Shown: positions 6,701 through 14,809 of the stretch, one piece after another
How positions within the stretch are numbered: position 1 is the first letter of the stretch
Layout: each line of letters begins with the position of its first letter
DNA from: an uncultured Bacteroidota bacterium
GTDB taxonomy: Bacteria; Bacteroidota; Bacteroidia; Bacteroidales; P3
Reading direction: 5' to 3'
DNA: 14,982 nt
Assembly (NCBI GenBank): GCA_902766265.1
Contig: CACXCY010000188.1
Location: forward strand, 1 to 14,982
Made by a program: the position numbers and the translations under genes
Notes under the pieces: generated by a model
Database searches by the model: none
What the model saw: only the letters and a program-made list of their open reading frames with translations
Told to the model about the DNA's origin: nothing

Positions 6701-7402
6701 ATGAAAAGGATACTGACCCTACTTGCTGTGGCACTGCTGGCCACCTCTTGCGGGCGCTCCCGCGAGGAAATACTGCTCACCTACCCAAACGGGCAACCGC
6801 GTCTGGTGGTGATTGTGAAGGGAAAAGACGACAAGAAGGTGCGCGTCGGCGAGAAGTTGTTCTACGAAAACGGCGAGGTGCGTGCCCAAAAACATTTCTC
6901 CGGCAATGAGGAAACCCCATCGGGCACATGGGAATACCACTACATGGACGGAAAAATCTTTGCCAAAGGCAACTTCAACAAAGACCATGTCTTTGGCACA
7001 GAGTGGCGTTTCTACAATCCCGACGGCTCGGAACTCTATGCGGGGCATGCCGATTCGCTGAAGGTTGTGGAAATGACCGAGAACCAAATGCCTGGCACAG
7101 TGTATTACTACAGTGCCGACAGCATACGCGTGTTCCAATTCTTCGAGGACTTTACGCTGCGCTCAACGGGGACTATACGAAACAAATTGCTGGACGGACG
7201 CTGGAAGTACTTCTACCCCAACGGCACTCTGCAGCTGGAGGCGCTTTACATTGAAGGCAAGGAAAACGGACTCTATTGCAGCTATCGCGAGAGTGGAATA
7301 CCTTATTTCCGTGGGATGTACATCAACGGTGTGAGGGCCGGGCGATGGGAATTCTACGACGATCAGGGCAATTTGAGTGGGACGAAGAACTTCGACGAAT
7401 AA
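6701..7402 (+). CDS. MORN-repeat lipoprotein (YwqK-like)
   Basis: A 233-residue lipoprotein: MKRILTLLAVALLATSC has a lipobox with Cys17 as the lipidated residue. The mature part is made of repeats of the MORN_2/YwqK type, recognisable as YPNGQPR (30s), LFYENGEVRAQKHF, GTWEYHYMDGKIFAKGNF, TEWRFYNPDGSELYAG, GRWKYFYPNGTLQLEALY, GLYCSYRESGIPYFRGMY and GRWEFYDDQGNLSGTKNF. Such repeats form short antiparallel beta units; in Bacteroidota these proteins are usually envelope lipoproteins of unknown function. Some databases label the family as the antitoxin of a toxin pair, but no toxin partner is visible here. I chose ATG 6701 because it gives the signal sequence directly; the upstream in-frame extension to 6554 has no such property. 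The nucleotidyltransferase gene begins 14 bases after its stop. Confidence 0.85.
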   Translation: MKRILTLLAVALLATSCGRSREEILLTYPNGQPRLVVIVKGKDDKKVRVGEKLFYENGEVRAQKHFSGNEETPSGTWEYHYMDGKIFAKGNFNKDHVFGTEWRFYNPDGSELYAGHADSLKVVEMTENQMPGTVYYYSADSIRVFQFFEDFTLRSTGTIRNKLLDGRWKYFYPNGTLQLEALYIEGKENGLYCSYRESGIPYFRGMYINGVRAGRWEFYDDQGNLSGTKNFDE

Positions 7403-7416
7403 GCAAAAGGATTCCC

Positions 7417-8841
7417 GTGGACGTCATTCTTACCCATCCCATCTATGCAATCGTGGGCCGTGTGGCCGATGAAATGGGTGTGCGTGCCTATGCTGTGGGC
7501 GGCGTGGTGAGGGACTATTTCCTTCAACGGCACTGCACAGACATCGACATTGTCTGCGTTGGCGACGGCATAGCGTTGGCGCAGGCGGCGGCTGAGGCCG
7601 TGGGACACCATACGGAGGTGCATGTTTTCAAGAACTTCGGGACGGCTTCGTTCCGCTACAGCCACGGCGGAGAGGACTGGCAGATTGAGTTTGTGGGTGC
7701 CCGAAAGGAGTCGTACCGCTCCGACAGCCGCAAGCCGGCGGTGACGGACGGCACCCTGGAGGATGACCAAAACCGCCGCGACTTCACCATCAACGCCATG
7801 GCTGTGAGTATCAACGCCGACTCTTTCGGGCAGTTGCTCGACCCTTTCGGTGGCATACAGGACTTGGACCGGGGTGTGATACGCACTCCGCTGGACCCGA
7901 AAATCACTTTTAGCGACGACCCGCTGCGGATGATGCGTGCCATACGCTTTGCCTCACAACTGGGTTTCACCATTGCGGAGAACACTTTCAATGCCATTAA
8001 GGAAAACGCTGGGCGTATCAAGATAGTGTCGCCGGAGCGCGTTACGACTGAGTTGAACAAGATTATCCTGTCGCCGGTGCCGTCGGTGGGATTCCGCCTG
8101 CTGATGGATGCGGGTCTGCTGGAGCTCATCATGCCCGACGTGGCGCGGCTCAAGGGGGTGGAAAGCGTGGGACAACGGGCTCACAAGGACAACTTTTTCC
8201 ATACGCTGAAGGTGCTGGACAATGTGGCGGCGAAGAGCGACAACCTGTGGCTGCGCTGGGCGGCGCTGCTGCACGACGTGGGCAAACCGGCTTGCAAACG
8301 CTACAACGAGCAGTCGGGCTGGACGTTCCACGGACATGAGGCGATGGGCGCGAAGATGGTGAAACGTATCTTCAAGCAACTGCGTCTGCCTTTGGACATG
8401 AAGCTCAAGTACGTGGAAAAGCTGGTGCTGCTCCACATGAGGCCCATCGTGCTGGCTGAGGATGTGGTGACTGACTCGGCGGTTCGTCGTCTGTTGTTTG
8501 AGGCGGGCGATGACGTGGAGGCACTGATGACGCTCTGCGAGGCGGACATTACGTCGCGCAACGAGGCCAAAGTGCGTCGCCACCTTGAGAATTTCCAGTT
8601 GGTGCGCCGCAAGTTGAAGGAGCTTGAGGAGAAGGATCATATCCGAAACTTCCAGCCGCCGGTGAGCGGGACGGACATCATGCAGGTGTTCGGCTTGAAG
8701 CCCTGCAGCGAAATCGGCACGATAAAGGATGCCATCAAAGACGCCATCCTCGACGGAAGGATTCCCAACGAGCGCGCGGCGGCGTGGCAGATGATGCTCG
8801 AAGAGGGCGAAAAACTTGGCTTGAAGCCCCTTAAGGAATGA
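7417..8841 (+). CDS. cca: CCA-adding-type tRNA nucleotidyltransferase with HD domain
   Basis: A class II polymerase beta-type nucleotidyltransferase, probably adding or repairing the CCA end of tRNA. Starting from GTG 7417 the protein has 474 residues. It shows AVGGVVRD (26-33), the metal-binding DID (Asp42, Asp44), IEFVGARKESY (90-100), RRDFTINAMA (120-129), FSDDPLRMMRAIRFASQLGF (165-184), and an HD phosphohydrolase domain with His262, His286 and Asp287 in LLHDVGKP, followed by FHGHEAMGA. No ATG precedes the domain usefully; the only in-frame ATG upstream lies inside the lipoprotein gene. GTG 7417 starts 14 bases after that gene and leaves the normal short N-terminal helix. The neighbour miaA also acts on tRNA. 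A poly(A) polymerase of the same superfamily is the main alternative, but the HD domain and single-copy look favour CCA addition. Confidence 0.88.
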   Translation: MDVILTHPIYAIVGRVADEMGVRAYAVGGVVRDYFLQRHCTDIDIVCVGDGIALAQAAAEAVGHHTEVHVFKNFGTASFRYSHGGEDWQIEFVGARKESYRSDSRKPAVTDGTLEDDQNRRDFTINAMAVSINADSFGQLLDPFGGIQDLDRGVIRTPLDPKITFSDDPLRMMRAIRFASQLGFTIAENTFNAIKENAGRIKIVSPERVTTELNKIILSPVPSVGFRLLMDAGLLELIMPDVARLKGVESVGQRAHKDNFFHTLKVLDNVAAKSDNLWLRWAALLHDVGKPACKRYNEQSGWTFHGHEAMGAKMVKRIFKQLRLPLDMKLKYVEKLVLLHMRPIVLAEDVVTDSAVRRLLFEAGDDVEALMTLCEADITSRNEAKVRRHLENFQLVRRKLKELEEKDHIRNFQPPVSGTDIMQVFGLKPCSEIGTIKDAIKDAILDGRIPNERAAAWQMMLEEGEKLGLKPLKE

Positions 8842-8881
8842 GCGGCGGCTCGTTTACCCATACCTAAAACCTTTCTGCGCC

Positions 8882-9805
8882 ATCAAAACTCTCATTGTCA
8901 TAGTAGGACCGACAGCCGTTGGGAAGACGGCAATGGCTATCGAGGTGGCCCGTCGGCTGGGGACGGAGATTGTGTCGTGCGACTCCAGGCAGTTCTACCA
9001 TGAGCTCGACATCGGCGTGGCACGCCCCTCGGCGGAGGAACTGGCCAGCGTTCCGCACCATTTCATTGCGCACCGCAGCGTGACCAACCCATACAACGCC
9101 TACATGTTCGAGCAGGAAGCGCTGGCGCGGCTTGAGGTTTTGTTTGCCGAACACGAGGAGGTTGTGGCCGTTGGGGGCAGCGGACTGTATGTGGACGCCC
9201 TGTGCCAGGGCATCGTGCGCCTGCCCGACCCGTCGCCTGAGCTGCGGCAACGGCTCGCCCGGCAGATTCGCGAGGAGGGACTGGAGCCCCTCAGGGAACA
9301 GCTGCGGGCTCTGGACCCGGTGTATTACGAGGCGGTGGACCGGCAAAACCCCATGCGTCTGCAACGGGCGCTTGAGACTATCCTCACCGCAGGATGCCCC
9401 TACAGCGAGCTGCTGAAACAGGAACGCACGCCGAGACCCTTCCGAATCATGAAGATAGGCCTGCAGACGGAACGCGAAATCCTGCGCAACCGCATCGCCC
9501 TGCGCACCGACCGCATGATGCGCGACGGGCTGCTGGAGGAGGTAATGTCGGTGTTGCACCTGCGCCAGCTCAACACGCTTAACACGGTGGGCTACAAGGA
9601 ACTGTTCGCCTACATGGACAACCGATGTTCGCTCGACGACGCTGTGAACAACATAAAGCTTGACACCTGGCACTATGCCAAGAAGCAAATCACCTGGTTG
9701 AAGCGCTATCCGGAAATCATCTGGACTGACAACCATGACGTCCGCCAGGCCATGCAGCATGTGGAGCGTGGGCTGGAGCAGACCAATGCCCCACGCCGGC
9801 CATAG
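8882..9805 (+). CDS. miaA: tRNA dimethylallyltransferase MiaA, apparent ATC start
   Basis: MiaA transfers a dimethylallyl group to N6 of A37 in tRNAs reading UNN codons. The P-loop GPTAVGKT lies at 8906-8929, with CDSRQFY, VGGSGLYVDALCQG, QNPMRLQRALE, GLQTERE and the C-terminal NTVGYKELFAYM and AKKQITWLKRY all present. The first in-frame ATG (8933) cuts the P-loop off. In this frame, from the stop at 8822 to 8933, there is no ATG, GTG, TTG or CTG. ATC at 8882 gives (M)KTLIVIVGPTAVGKT, matching how the family usually begins, and a 307-residue protein of normal length. ATT 8894 and ATA 8900 are poorer alternatives. Either a rare ATC start or a changed base at the start codon explains this. The gene is 40 bases after the nucleotidyltransferase gene. 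Function is clear; the start is inferred. Confidence 0.9.
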   Translation: MKTLIVIVGPTAVGKTAMAIEVARRLGTEIVSCDSRQFYHELDIGVARPSAEELASVPHHFIAHRSVTNPYNAYMFEQEALARLEVLFAEHEEVVAVGGSGLYVDALCQGIVRLPDPSPELRQRLARQIREEGLEPLREQLRALDPVYYEAVDRQNPMRLQRALETILTAGCPYSELLKQERTPRPFRIMKIGLQTEREILRNRIALRTDRMMRDGLLEEVMSVLHLRQLNTLNTVGYKELFAYMDNRCSLDDAVNNIKLDTWHYAKKQITWLKRYPEIIWTDNHDVRQAMQHVERGLEQTNAPRRP

Positions 9806-9838
9806 CGTCGGCTGGGTTATCCAAATCATTTTCCCCTC

Positions 9839-9868
9839 AAAAAACGTGTGGCGGCAAGCCAGTTTTTT
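9839..9868 (+). terminator. Terminator after miaA
   Basis: AAAAAAC (9839-9845) pairs with GTTTTTT (9862-9868), enclosing an inner TGGC/GCCA stem with a 5-base loop; three bases (GTG) bulge on the left. The A-tract and T-tract flank a G-C core, so it can work in both directions. It lies 33 bases past the miaA stop. Confidence 0.75.
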
Positions 9869-9938
9869 AACATTTCACCCATGCTATGTGTTATGTAGCG
9901 TGGGCGGTCAAAATGCATACTGAAACTGAGCGCTTTAC

Positions 9939-10031
9939 AAAAGGTTAGGTTTTCTATTAGAAAAAGTTAGGTTTTCTAATAGAAAAAGTCATGTTTTCTG
10001 ATAGAAAACCTAACCTTTTCTATCACGAAAA
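9939..10031. repeat. 22-bp tandem array of TTTTCTA-N-TAGAAAA palindromes
   Basis: Three units open with GTTAGG or GTCATG followed by TTTTCTA-N-TAGAAAA. The palindrome centres fall at 9957, 9979 and 10001, exactly 22 bp apart, and a degenerate fourth (TTTTCTATCACGAAAA) is centred near 10023. Units 1 and 2 differ at a single central base. In addition the 22 bases 9939-9960 pair with 9998-10019 at 21 positions plus one wobble, so the array can fold either as several small hairpins or one large one. It sits between convergent genes. A role as bidirectional terminator, protein-binding array or dispersed genomic repeat is possible; sequence alone does not decide. Confidence 0.8.
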
Positions 10032-10105
10032 GTCACCCTAGGTAAAAGCAACCCTCAGAAGGGGTATCCGCAAGCCCCATTTTAGCAAAAATTTTAACAA
10101 ATGGA

Positions 10106-10135
10106 AAGGGTCTCTTCCGCTGGGGAGAGACCCTT
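10106..10135 (-). terminator. Probable terminator after aroA
   Basis: AAGGGTCTCT (10106-10115) pairs perfectly with AGAGACCCTT (10126-10135). The inner TCC/GGG adds three pairs around a GCTG loop, giving 13 pairs. On the minus strand it is 50 bases past the aroA stop. It lacks an immediate T-run, though a T-rich stretch (10085-10100) follows after a few bases. Confidence 0.6.
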
Positions 10136-10185
10136 GTTCCGAAGACGCCGCGCAGGGCGAGAAGCCACCTGGCGCACCCGCCGCG

Positions 10186-11376
10186 CTAAGCCAACGCACG
10201 GCCCAGCATCTCGAAAAAGGTGGGAAACGACTTGCTGACCACCTCCGGATGGAGGATTTCCAGCTGCGGAAAGATGGCCCTGAGCATGGCAAACGACATG
10301 GCTATGCGATGGTCGCCGTGGGGGTCGACAGGTTGTGAGACAACCAGTTGCGACGGGTGGATGCACATCATGTCCTCCGTCGCCTCAATGTTGCACCCCA
10401 TCTTCGACAACTCTGTGACAATGGAAGCCACACGGTCCGACTCCTTCAAGCGCAGGTTGGCGATGCCCGAAAGGCGCGCCTCCACCCCCAAACCGGCACA
10501 CGCCACAGCCACGGCGGGCACCAAATCGGGCGTGTCGGTAAAGTCTTGTTCCAACGTATCGGCCACTTTCCCCGTGCGTTCAATCTCCATAGCGAGCCCG
10601 TTGTTGGCCGAAACCACACCCAGACGCTCAAAGATTTCCATCGCCACGCAGTCGCCCTGCAACGAAGGGTGAGCCAGTCCGGACATGTGCAGACGACATC
10701 CGGGACGCAAAGCCGCCACGCCATAGAAGCAGGAAGCCGCCGACCAGTCCTTCTCAATCACAACCGCGTCACATTGCGGGATGTTGTGTTCCACATGGTA
10801 GGCAGGCGGATTGCCCTTCAAAGCCCATTGCACGCCGGCACGTGTCATCATGTCAAGCGTCATCCTGATGTACGGTTCCGATGCCACATCGCCCTCCAAC
10901 TCAATCGCCAAGCCGTGCGGAAGACTGATGGCGGCCAACAGCAGCGCCGACACAAACTGGCTGCTCATGGAGCCATCGACCTTCAGGCGCGACGCTGTGG
11001 GCATCACACCCTCTATCTGCAAAGGCAGGAAGCCCTCGTTCACCTGACATTTTATCTGGCATCCGATGGAGCGCAACGCCTCGATGAGTGGCGCCATGGG
11101 GCGCTTGCACAGATATTCCGAACCCGTAACGACGTGCGTTCCGGGCGTAAAGGCCAGCAACGCCGTGATGAAACGAGCCGCCGTGCCAGCGTCGCGGCAG
11201 TCGAACGTATGGCGACGGCCCATCTTCATCTGTCGCAACAGACGCTTGAACAGCTGCGTATCGTCAGCCGACGAAAGGTTTTTTATCTTGATACCGTTCG
11301 ACGAAAGATAGTCGAGCGCCAGCCAACGGTTGGAGATGCTCTTGGATGAAGGTAGTGTAACTTGTATTGCTTCCAT
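10186..11376 (-). CDS. aroA: 3-phosphoshikimate 1-carboxyvinyltransferase (EPSP synthase)
   Basis: This enzyme joins shikimate 3-phosphate and phosphoenolpyruvate in the sixth step of chorismate synthesis. At 396 residues it is shorter than the enterobacterial enzyme (about 427). Key motifs: LPSSKSISNR with Lys12 and Arg17, DAGTAARF, the substrate-contact segment DGSMSSQFVSALL, RLKESDR, PHGDHRIAMSFA, and the C-terminal VSKSFPTFFEML. The first motif reads PSSKS rather than the common PGSKS, and the phosphoenolpyruvate-site segment reads DAGTAAR rather than NAGTAMR. Both are small departures whose meaning I cannot judge. The gene is the third of a leftward operon, 71 bases after the sigma-54 activator gene. 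No other shikimate-pathway gene is nearby. Confidence 0.95.
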   Translation of the reverse strand: MEAIQVTLPSSKSISNRWLALDYLSSNGIKIKNLSSADDTQLFKRLLRQMKMGRRHTFDCRDAGTAARFITALLAFTPGTHVVTGSEYLCKRPMAPLIEALRSIGCQIKCQVNEGFLPLQIEGVMPTASRLKVDGSMSSQFVSALLLAAISLPHGLAIELEGDVASEPYIRMTLDMMTRAGVQWALKGNPPAYHVEHNIPQCDAVVIEKDWSAASCFYGVAALRPGCRLHMSGLAHPSLQGDCVAMEIFERLGVVSANNGLAMEIERTGKVADTLEQDFTDTPDLVPAVAVACAGLGVEARLSGIANLRLKESDRVASIVTELSKMGCNIEATEDMMCIHPSQLVVSQPVDPHGDHRIAMSFAMLRAIFPQLEILHPEVVSKSFPTFFEMLGRALA

Positions 11377-11447
11377 AGGTAACTAAGTGGATTCTTAAGG
11401 TCTTGCAATCTTGCGGGACACTTCTGGAGGCCTGCAGCGCCCCTGCA

Positions 11448-12689
11448 TCATACTTCTATTCCGTATTCTTTTATTTTGCGGTACAACGTTCTTTCAGAAA
11501 TACCCAGCTCGCGGGCAGCCAGTTTGCGCCTGCCGTTGAAACGGTCAAGTGCCCTGACAATGGCCTCACGCTCACGCTTGTCGAGCCCCAGAGGCACGTC
11601 TTCCACCACCTCCGAGTCCTGGAACTCTTCGCTCTCGGCAGGTTGCGGATGCTGCTCCACGCGCAGAGGCACATGGTTGGACGGCGCGAAATAGGACTGC
11701 TGCCCATCCTGGGCATAGCCATCGCCCTGTAACGGCACATTTCCGTGTGCGATATTGGTGATTACCTGCTTGAGGTTGGCAATCTCCGTGCGCATCTCAT
11801 TAATCATCTGACCCATCGTGAGCGCCTTCAACAGCAACTCCCTGTCAGATATATGCGCAGCATCCCCGGCAATTCCGCTGTTGTAAAGCGCCGGCATCTT
11901 TTCCTCCGGCACATAGTTAAGGTAATTCTGCAGGATGGCCCGGGTGATGGTACGCTCCTGCTCCACCACCGCAATCTGCTCCGTCATGTTTTTCAGCTCA
12001 CGTATGTTGCCGTACCAGGGATAGTTCATCAAGTACTCCTTGCCATCCTCCGACAAGAAGATGGGCGGCATCTTGTATTTCTCAGCCACATCGGACGAGA
12101 ACTTGCGGAACAGCAGATGAATGTCCTCCTTGCGTTCGCGCAAAGGCGGTATATAGATGGATATCTGGTTTATTCTATAGTATAAGTCCTCTCTGAAACG
12201 CCCGTTGCGCACCGCCGCGAGAATGTCCACATTGGTCGCCGCCACCACTCGCACGTCCACTTTGCGCGCCGCCGAAGAGCCCACCGGCATAATCTCGCCA
12301 TTCTCCAACACACGCAGCAGCTTGACCTGCATCGCCAAAGGCAGCTCTCCAATCTCGTCCAGAAATATTGTACCACCGTTGGCCTCCTCGAAATATCCCT
12401 TGCGGTCCTTGTCAGCACCTGTGAAAGACCCTTTCACATGACCGAAAAGCTCACTTTCTATGGTACCTTCAGGGATGGCTCCGCAGTTGACGGACACCAG
12501 TTTCTTATGTTTCCGGCTACTGTTGTCATGAATAATGCGCGAGAAAACATCCTTGCCAACGCCACTTTCTCCCGTGACAAGGATACTCAAGTCGGTCGAA
12601 GCAACCTGAACGGCCTTGTTGATAGCCAACAGCAACCGAGAGTCGTTGCCTATGATATCGTAACGTTGCTTTATGGTATCTGTTGTCAT
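11448..12689 (-). CDS. Sigma-54-dependent transcriptional activator without sensor domain
   Basis: A 413-residue AAA+ bacterial enhancer-binding protein that remodels sigma-54 RNA polymerase. The AAA+ core starts almost at once: Walker A GESGVGKD (40-47), the sigma-54 contact loop GSFTGA (87-92, consensus GAFTGA), Walker B TIFLDE with Asp111 and Glu112, then RFREDLYYRI with arginine-finger residues and YPWYGNIRELKN. A linker of roughly 100 residues rich in Gln, Glu and Pro leads to a Fis-type helix-turn-helix (REREAIVRALDRFNGRRKLAARELGISERTLYRKIKEYGI). There is no receiver, GAF or PAS domain ahead of the core, so no phosphorylation or ligand input is visible. The gene begins 8 bases after dnaG and is probably translated from the same transcript. 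Targets are not visible; I saw no convincing GG/GC -24/-12 promoter in the window. Confidence 0.93.
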   Translation of the reverse strand: MTTDTIKQRYDIIGNDSRLLLAINKAVQVASTDLSILVTGESGVGKDVFSRIIHDNSSRKHKKLVSVNCGAIPEGTIESELFGHVKGSFTGADKDRKGYFEEANGGTIFLDEIGELPLAMQVKLLRVLENGEIMPVGSSAARKVDVRVVAATNVDILAAVRNGRFREDLYYRINQISIYIPPLRERKEDIHLLFRKFSSDVAEKYKMPPIFLSEDGKEYLMNYPWYGNIRELKNMTEQIAVVEQERTITRAILQNYLNYVPEEKMPALYNSGIAGDAAHISDRELLLKALTMGQMINEMRTEIANLKQVITNIAHGNVPLQGDGYAQDGQQSYFAPSNHVPLRVEQHPQPAESEEFQDSEVVEDVPLGLDKREREAIVRALDRFNGRRKLAARELGISERTLYRKIKEYGIEV

Positions 12690-12697
12690 AATTCTTG

Positions 12698-14728
12698 TTA
12701 GTTATACACACAATGTATCTGGGCACACAGTTCCTTCTTGGCTGCGAGCAACGCCATCTTCTCCTGCAGTAGTGCCTCCAGCACCTTTTCATCCTGTCCG
12801 GCCGCCTTGAATTGCTGCGCCAAATCATTCATCTTATGGTCGATCTTACGCAATTTGAATATATTAAGGGCATTTTCAACATCCTCCGCCACATGGTTTT
12901 CGGGATGTTGCACGCTTACGTGATGCAGTTTCTCCCATTGGTCGCTCACCGTATAGGGTTCCACCATCATCTCAAGTGCCGTACTACGAATCTGCTCGTC
13001 AGGATTGTCGACAAAGAACTGACTGTCGAGCAACGTGCCTTGCTGAAGCTTTTGTGCATAAGCATTAAAGATGGTTTGATAGATAGGATTATCGAACGTC
13101 AATCCATCGTTGTAGATGTCGCCGACAATAACTGCCGCCACATATTCTGCGTGTTCTTCCGTCTTGCCCCCTTCAACCTTCACGGTTTGCTTGATGACTT
13201 GGTTTCCGTTATTAATCAGCAGGCGTATTATCTTGTTCTCCTGCAACTCGTCGGGGAACATATTGTAAAGCGCCGCCGTCTGGGGGGATACCGTTGGCAC
13301 CGCCACCTGCTCTGGAGCAGAAACGGCAGAGGCAGGTGCCGCTGCATCTTCCTGCGAGAGAGGCGGCTCGGCAACTGCAGGTTGACCATTCTTATCCTGA
13401 CTTGCTTTGAATTCTTTCTGCGCCTTGAGATACAGGGCATTGGCCAATTCGCGTTGCAGCGTCTGCTCTGACATACCAAATCTGGAGGCGCATATCTTCA
13501 CATATTCCGACCGTTCCAGCAAATCAGGTACAAGGGCGATGGTCTTGACGATGTCTTTCAACATCTCTGCCTTGCGGATAGGATCGTTCTTCACATCATC
13601 CTGCATCACACGCAGTTGGTACAGCACGATGTTCTCCTCGTGGTCGCGCAGATATTCCTGCAACATCGTGGAGCCATGCTTCTGGGCGTAGCTGTCGGGG
13701 TCATCGTCATCGGGAAACATCACCATACGCACATGCATGCCCTCTTCGAAAAGCAAATCGGTGGCGCGGATTGTCGCTTTTACGCCTGCCTTGTCGCCGT
13801 CGTATACCACCGTAACGTTCTTTGTATAACGCCTAATGAGGCGTATCTGCCCCACGGTGAGCGAAGTGCCACACGAAGCCACCGTGTTTTCCACACCCGA
13901 TTGGTGCATCGACACCACATCGACATTACCTTCCACCAGATAGCATTTGTCGGCCTTGGCGATGGCCTGCCGCGCTTGGTAGAGGCCATAGAGAGTGTTG
14001 CTCTTGTCGTAGATGGGGGAATCTGGCGAGTTGACATACTTCGCTTTGTCTTTATCCTTTGTCAGGATTCGGCAACTGAAGCCCATCACCCTCCCCGATG
14101 TGCTGAAGATGGGAAATGTCACCCTGCCACGAAAGCGGTCGTACACCTTGCCTTCATCGGTAAATACCGTAAGTCCTGATGTTTTAAGAACTTCGTCGGA
14201 ATACCCGTTCTTGCGGGCATAGTCGGTAAAACCACGCCATTCGTCCAAACAGTACCCCAAGCCGAAGCGCTTGATAATCTCGTCCGTCATACCCCGGCCG
14301 TGGAAATAGTTCAATCCCACCGCGCGCCCCATCTCATCATTATATAACAAATCGGCGAAATACTTCTGGGCAAACTCGCTAACATGGTAAAGCACATCTC
14401 GTTCGTTTTGCTTCTGCCTTTGTTCTGGAGTCTGCTCCCCTTCTACGATGTCGATGTTATACTTCTTGGCCAAATAGCGCAACGCCTCTTGATAGGAGTA
14501 GTGCTCGTGTTCCATCAGAAAGCGCACCCCGTCGCCTGCCTTGCCGCAGCCGAAGCACTTGTAGATGTTCTTGGCGGGAGTCACAACGAAAGAGGGAGTC
14601 TTCTCGTTATGGAACGGACAGCAGGCGATATAGTTCGAGCCGCGTTTTTTTAGCGACACGAATTCGCCCACAACTTCCTCTATACGGACAGCATCCTTAA
14701 TACGTTGTATGGTCTCGGGGTCGATCAT
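12698..14728 (-). CDS. dnaG: DNA primase DnaG
   Basis: Primase makes the RNA primers for chromosome replication and is recruited by the DnaB helicase. The protein has 676 residues. The N-terminal CHC2 zinc finger is Cys37, His40, Cys58 and Cys61. The RNA-polymerase core includes RFRGRVTFPIF (198-208). TOPRIM residues are Glu266 in VEGNVD, Asp310 and Asp312 in YDGDKAG, and DPD at 343-345. An Ala/Pro/Gln-rich linker follows, then a divergent C-terminal helicase-binding region. I chose ATG 14728 (MIDPETIQRIKDAVRIEEVV, the usual opening). The in-frame ATG at 14797 would add a hydrophobic 23-residue extension unlike the family and would run through the predicted promoter. It heads the operon dnaG - sigma-54 activator - aroA. 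The partner order differs from the rpsU-dnaG-rpoD operon of Proteobacteria. Confidence 0.96.
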   Translation of the reverse strand: MIDPETIQRIKDAVRIEEVVGEFVSLKKRGSNYIACCPFHNEKTPSFVVTPAKNIYKCFGCGKAGDGVRFLMEHEHYSYQEALRYLAKKYNIDIVEGEQTPEQRQKQNERDVLYHVSEFAQKYFADLLYNDEMGRAVGLNYFHGRGMTDEIIKRFGLGYCLDEWRGFTDYARKNGYSDEVLKTSGLTVFTDEGKVYDRFRGRVTFPIFSTSGRVMGFSCRILTKDKDKAKYVNSPDSPIYDKSNTLYGLYQARQAIAKADKCYLVEGNVDVVSMHQSGVENTVASCGTSLTVGQIRLIRRYTKNVTVVYDGDKAGVKATIRATDLLFEEGMHVRMVMFPDDDDPDSYAQKHGSTMLQEYLRDHEENIVLYQLRVMQDDVKNDPIRKAEMLKDIVKTIALVPDLLERSEYVKICASRFGMSEQTLQRELANALYLKAQKEFKASQDKNGQPAVAEPPLSQEDAAAPASAVSAPEQVAVPTVSPQTAALYNMFPDELQENKIIRLLINNGNQVIKQTVKVEGGKTEEHAEYVAAVIVGDIYNDGLTFDNPIYQTIFNAYAQKLQQGTLLDSQFFVDNPDEQIRSTALEMMVEPYTVSDQWEKLHHVSVQHPENHVAEDVENALNIFKLRKIDHKMNDLAQQFKAAGQDEKVLEALLQEKMALLAAKKELCAQIHCVYN

Positions 14729-14737
14729 TTCAAGGTG

Positions 14738-14745
14738 CAAAATTA
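14738..14745 (-). promoter_or_regulatory. Candidate -7 box for the dnaG operon
   Basis: Read on the minus strand, TAATTTTG matches TAnnTTTG. The nearest TTTG upstream (14769-14772) is 23 bases away, longer than the usual 19-21. The box ends only 9 bases before the dnaG ATG, so the transcript would have a leader of just a few bases or none. Confidence 0.4.
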
Positions 14746-14809
14746 CAAAGAAAATGCAAAAATTCGTCCAAATAATCGCAAAAGTTTTCCACAACATAAA
14801 ACACCCCGT

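Larger units (their letters stand above)
9806..10185. other. Convergent intergenic region without a gene (miaA/aroA)
   Basis: This 380-base stretch between two converging genes holds no plausible coding sequence. In order it contains the miaA terminator (9839-9868), a hairpin with 9-bp arms and one wobble pair (CCCATGCTA 9878-9886, TAGCGTGGG 9896-9904), the 22-bp palindrome array (9939-10031), and the aroA-side hairpin (10106-10135). Nearly all of it can fold. Confidence 0.7.

Noticed and set aside
6701..7402. Antitoxin of a toxin-antitoxin system
   Set aside because: The label comes from the YwqK family name. The protein is a lipoprotein with MORN repeats and has no small toxin gene beside it.
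9939..10031. Possible CRISPR array
   Set aside because: Units are contiguous 22-mers with no unique spacers, each unit is itself a palindrome, and there are no cas genes.
10348..11349. 333-codon plus-strand frame within aroA
   Set aside because: Antisense shadow of an intact EPSP synthase; Arg/His-rich composition typical of such shadows.
14729..14797. Longer DnaG starting at 14797
   Set aside because: The extra 23 residues are hydrophobic and unlike the family, and the usual opening MIDPETIQRIKD begins at 14728.
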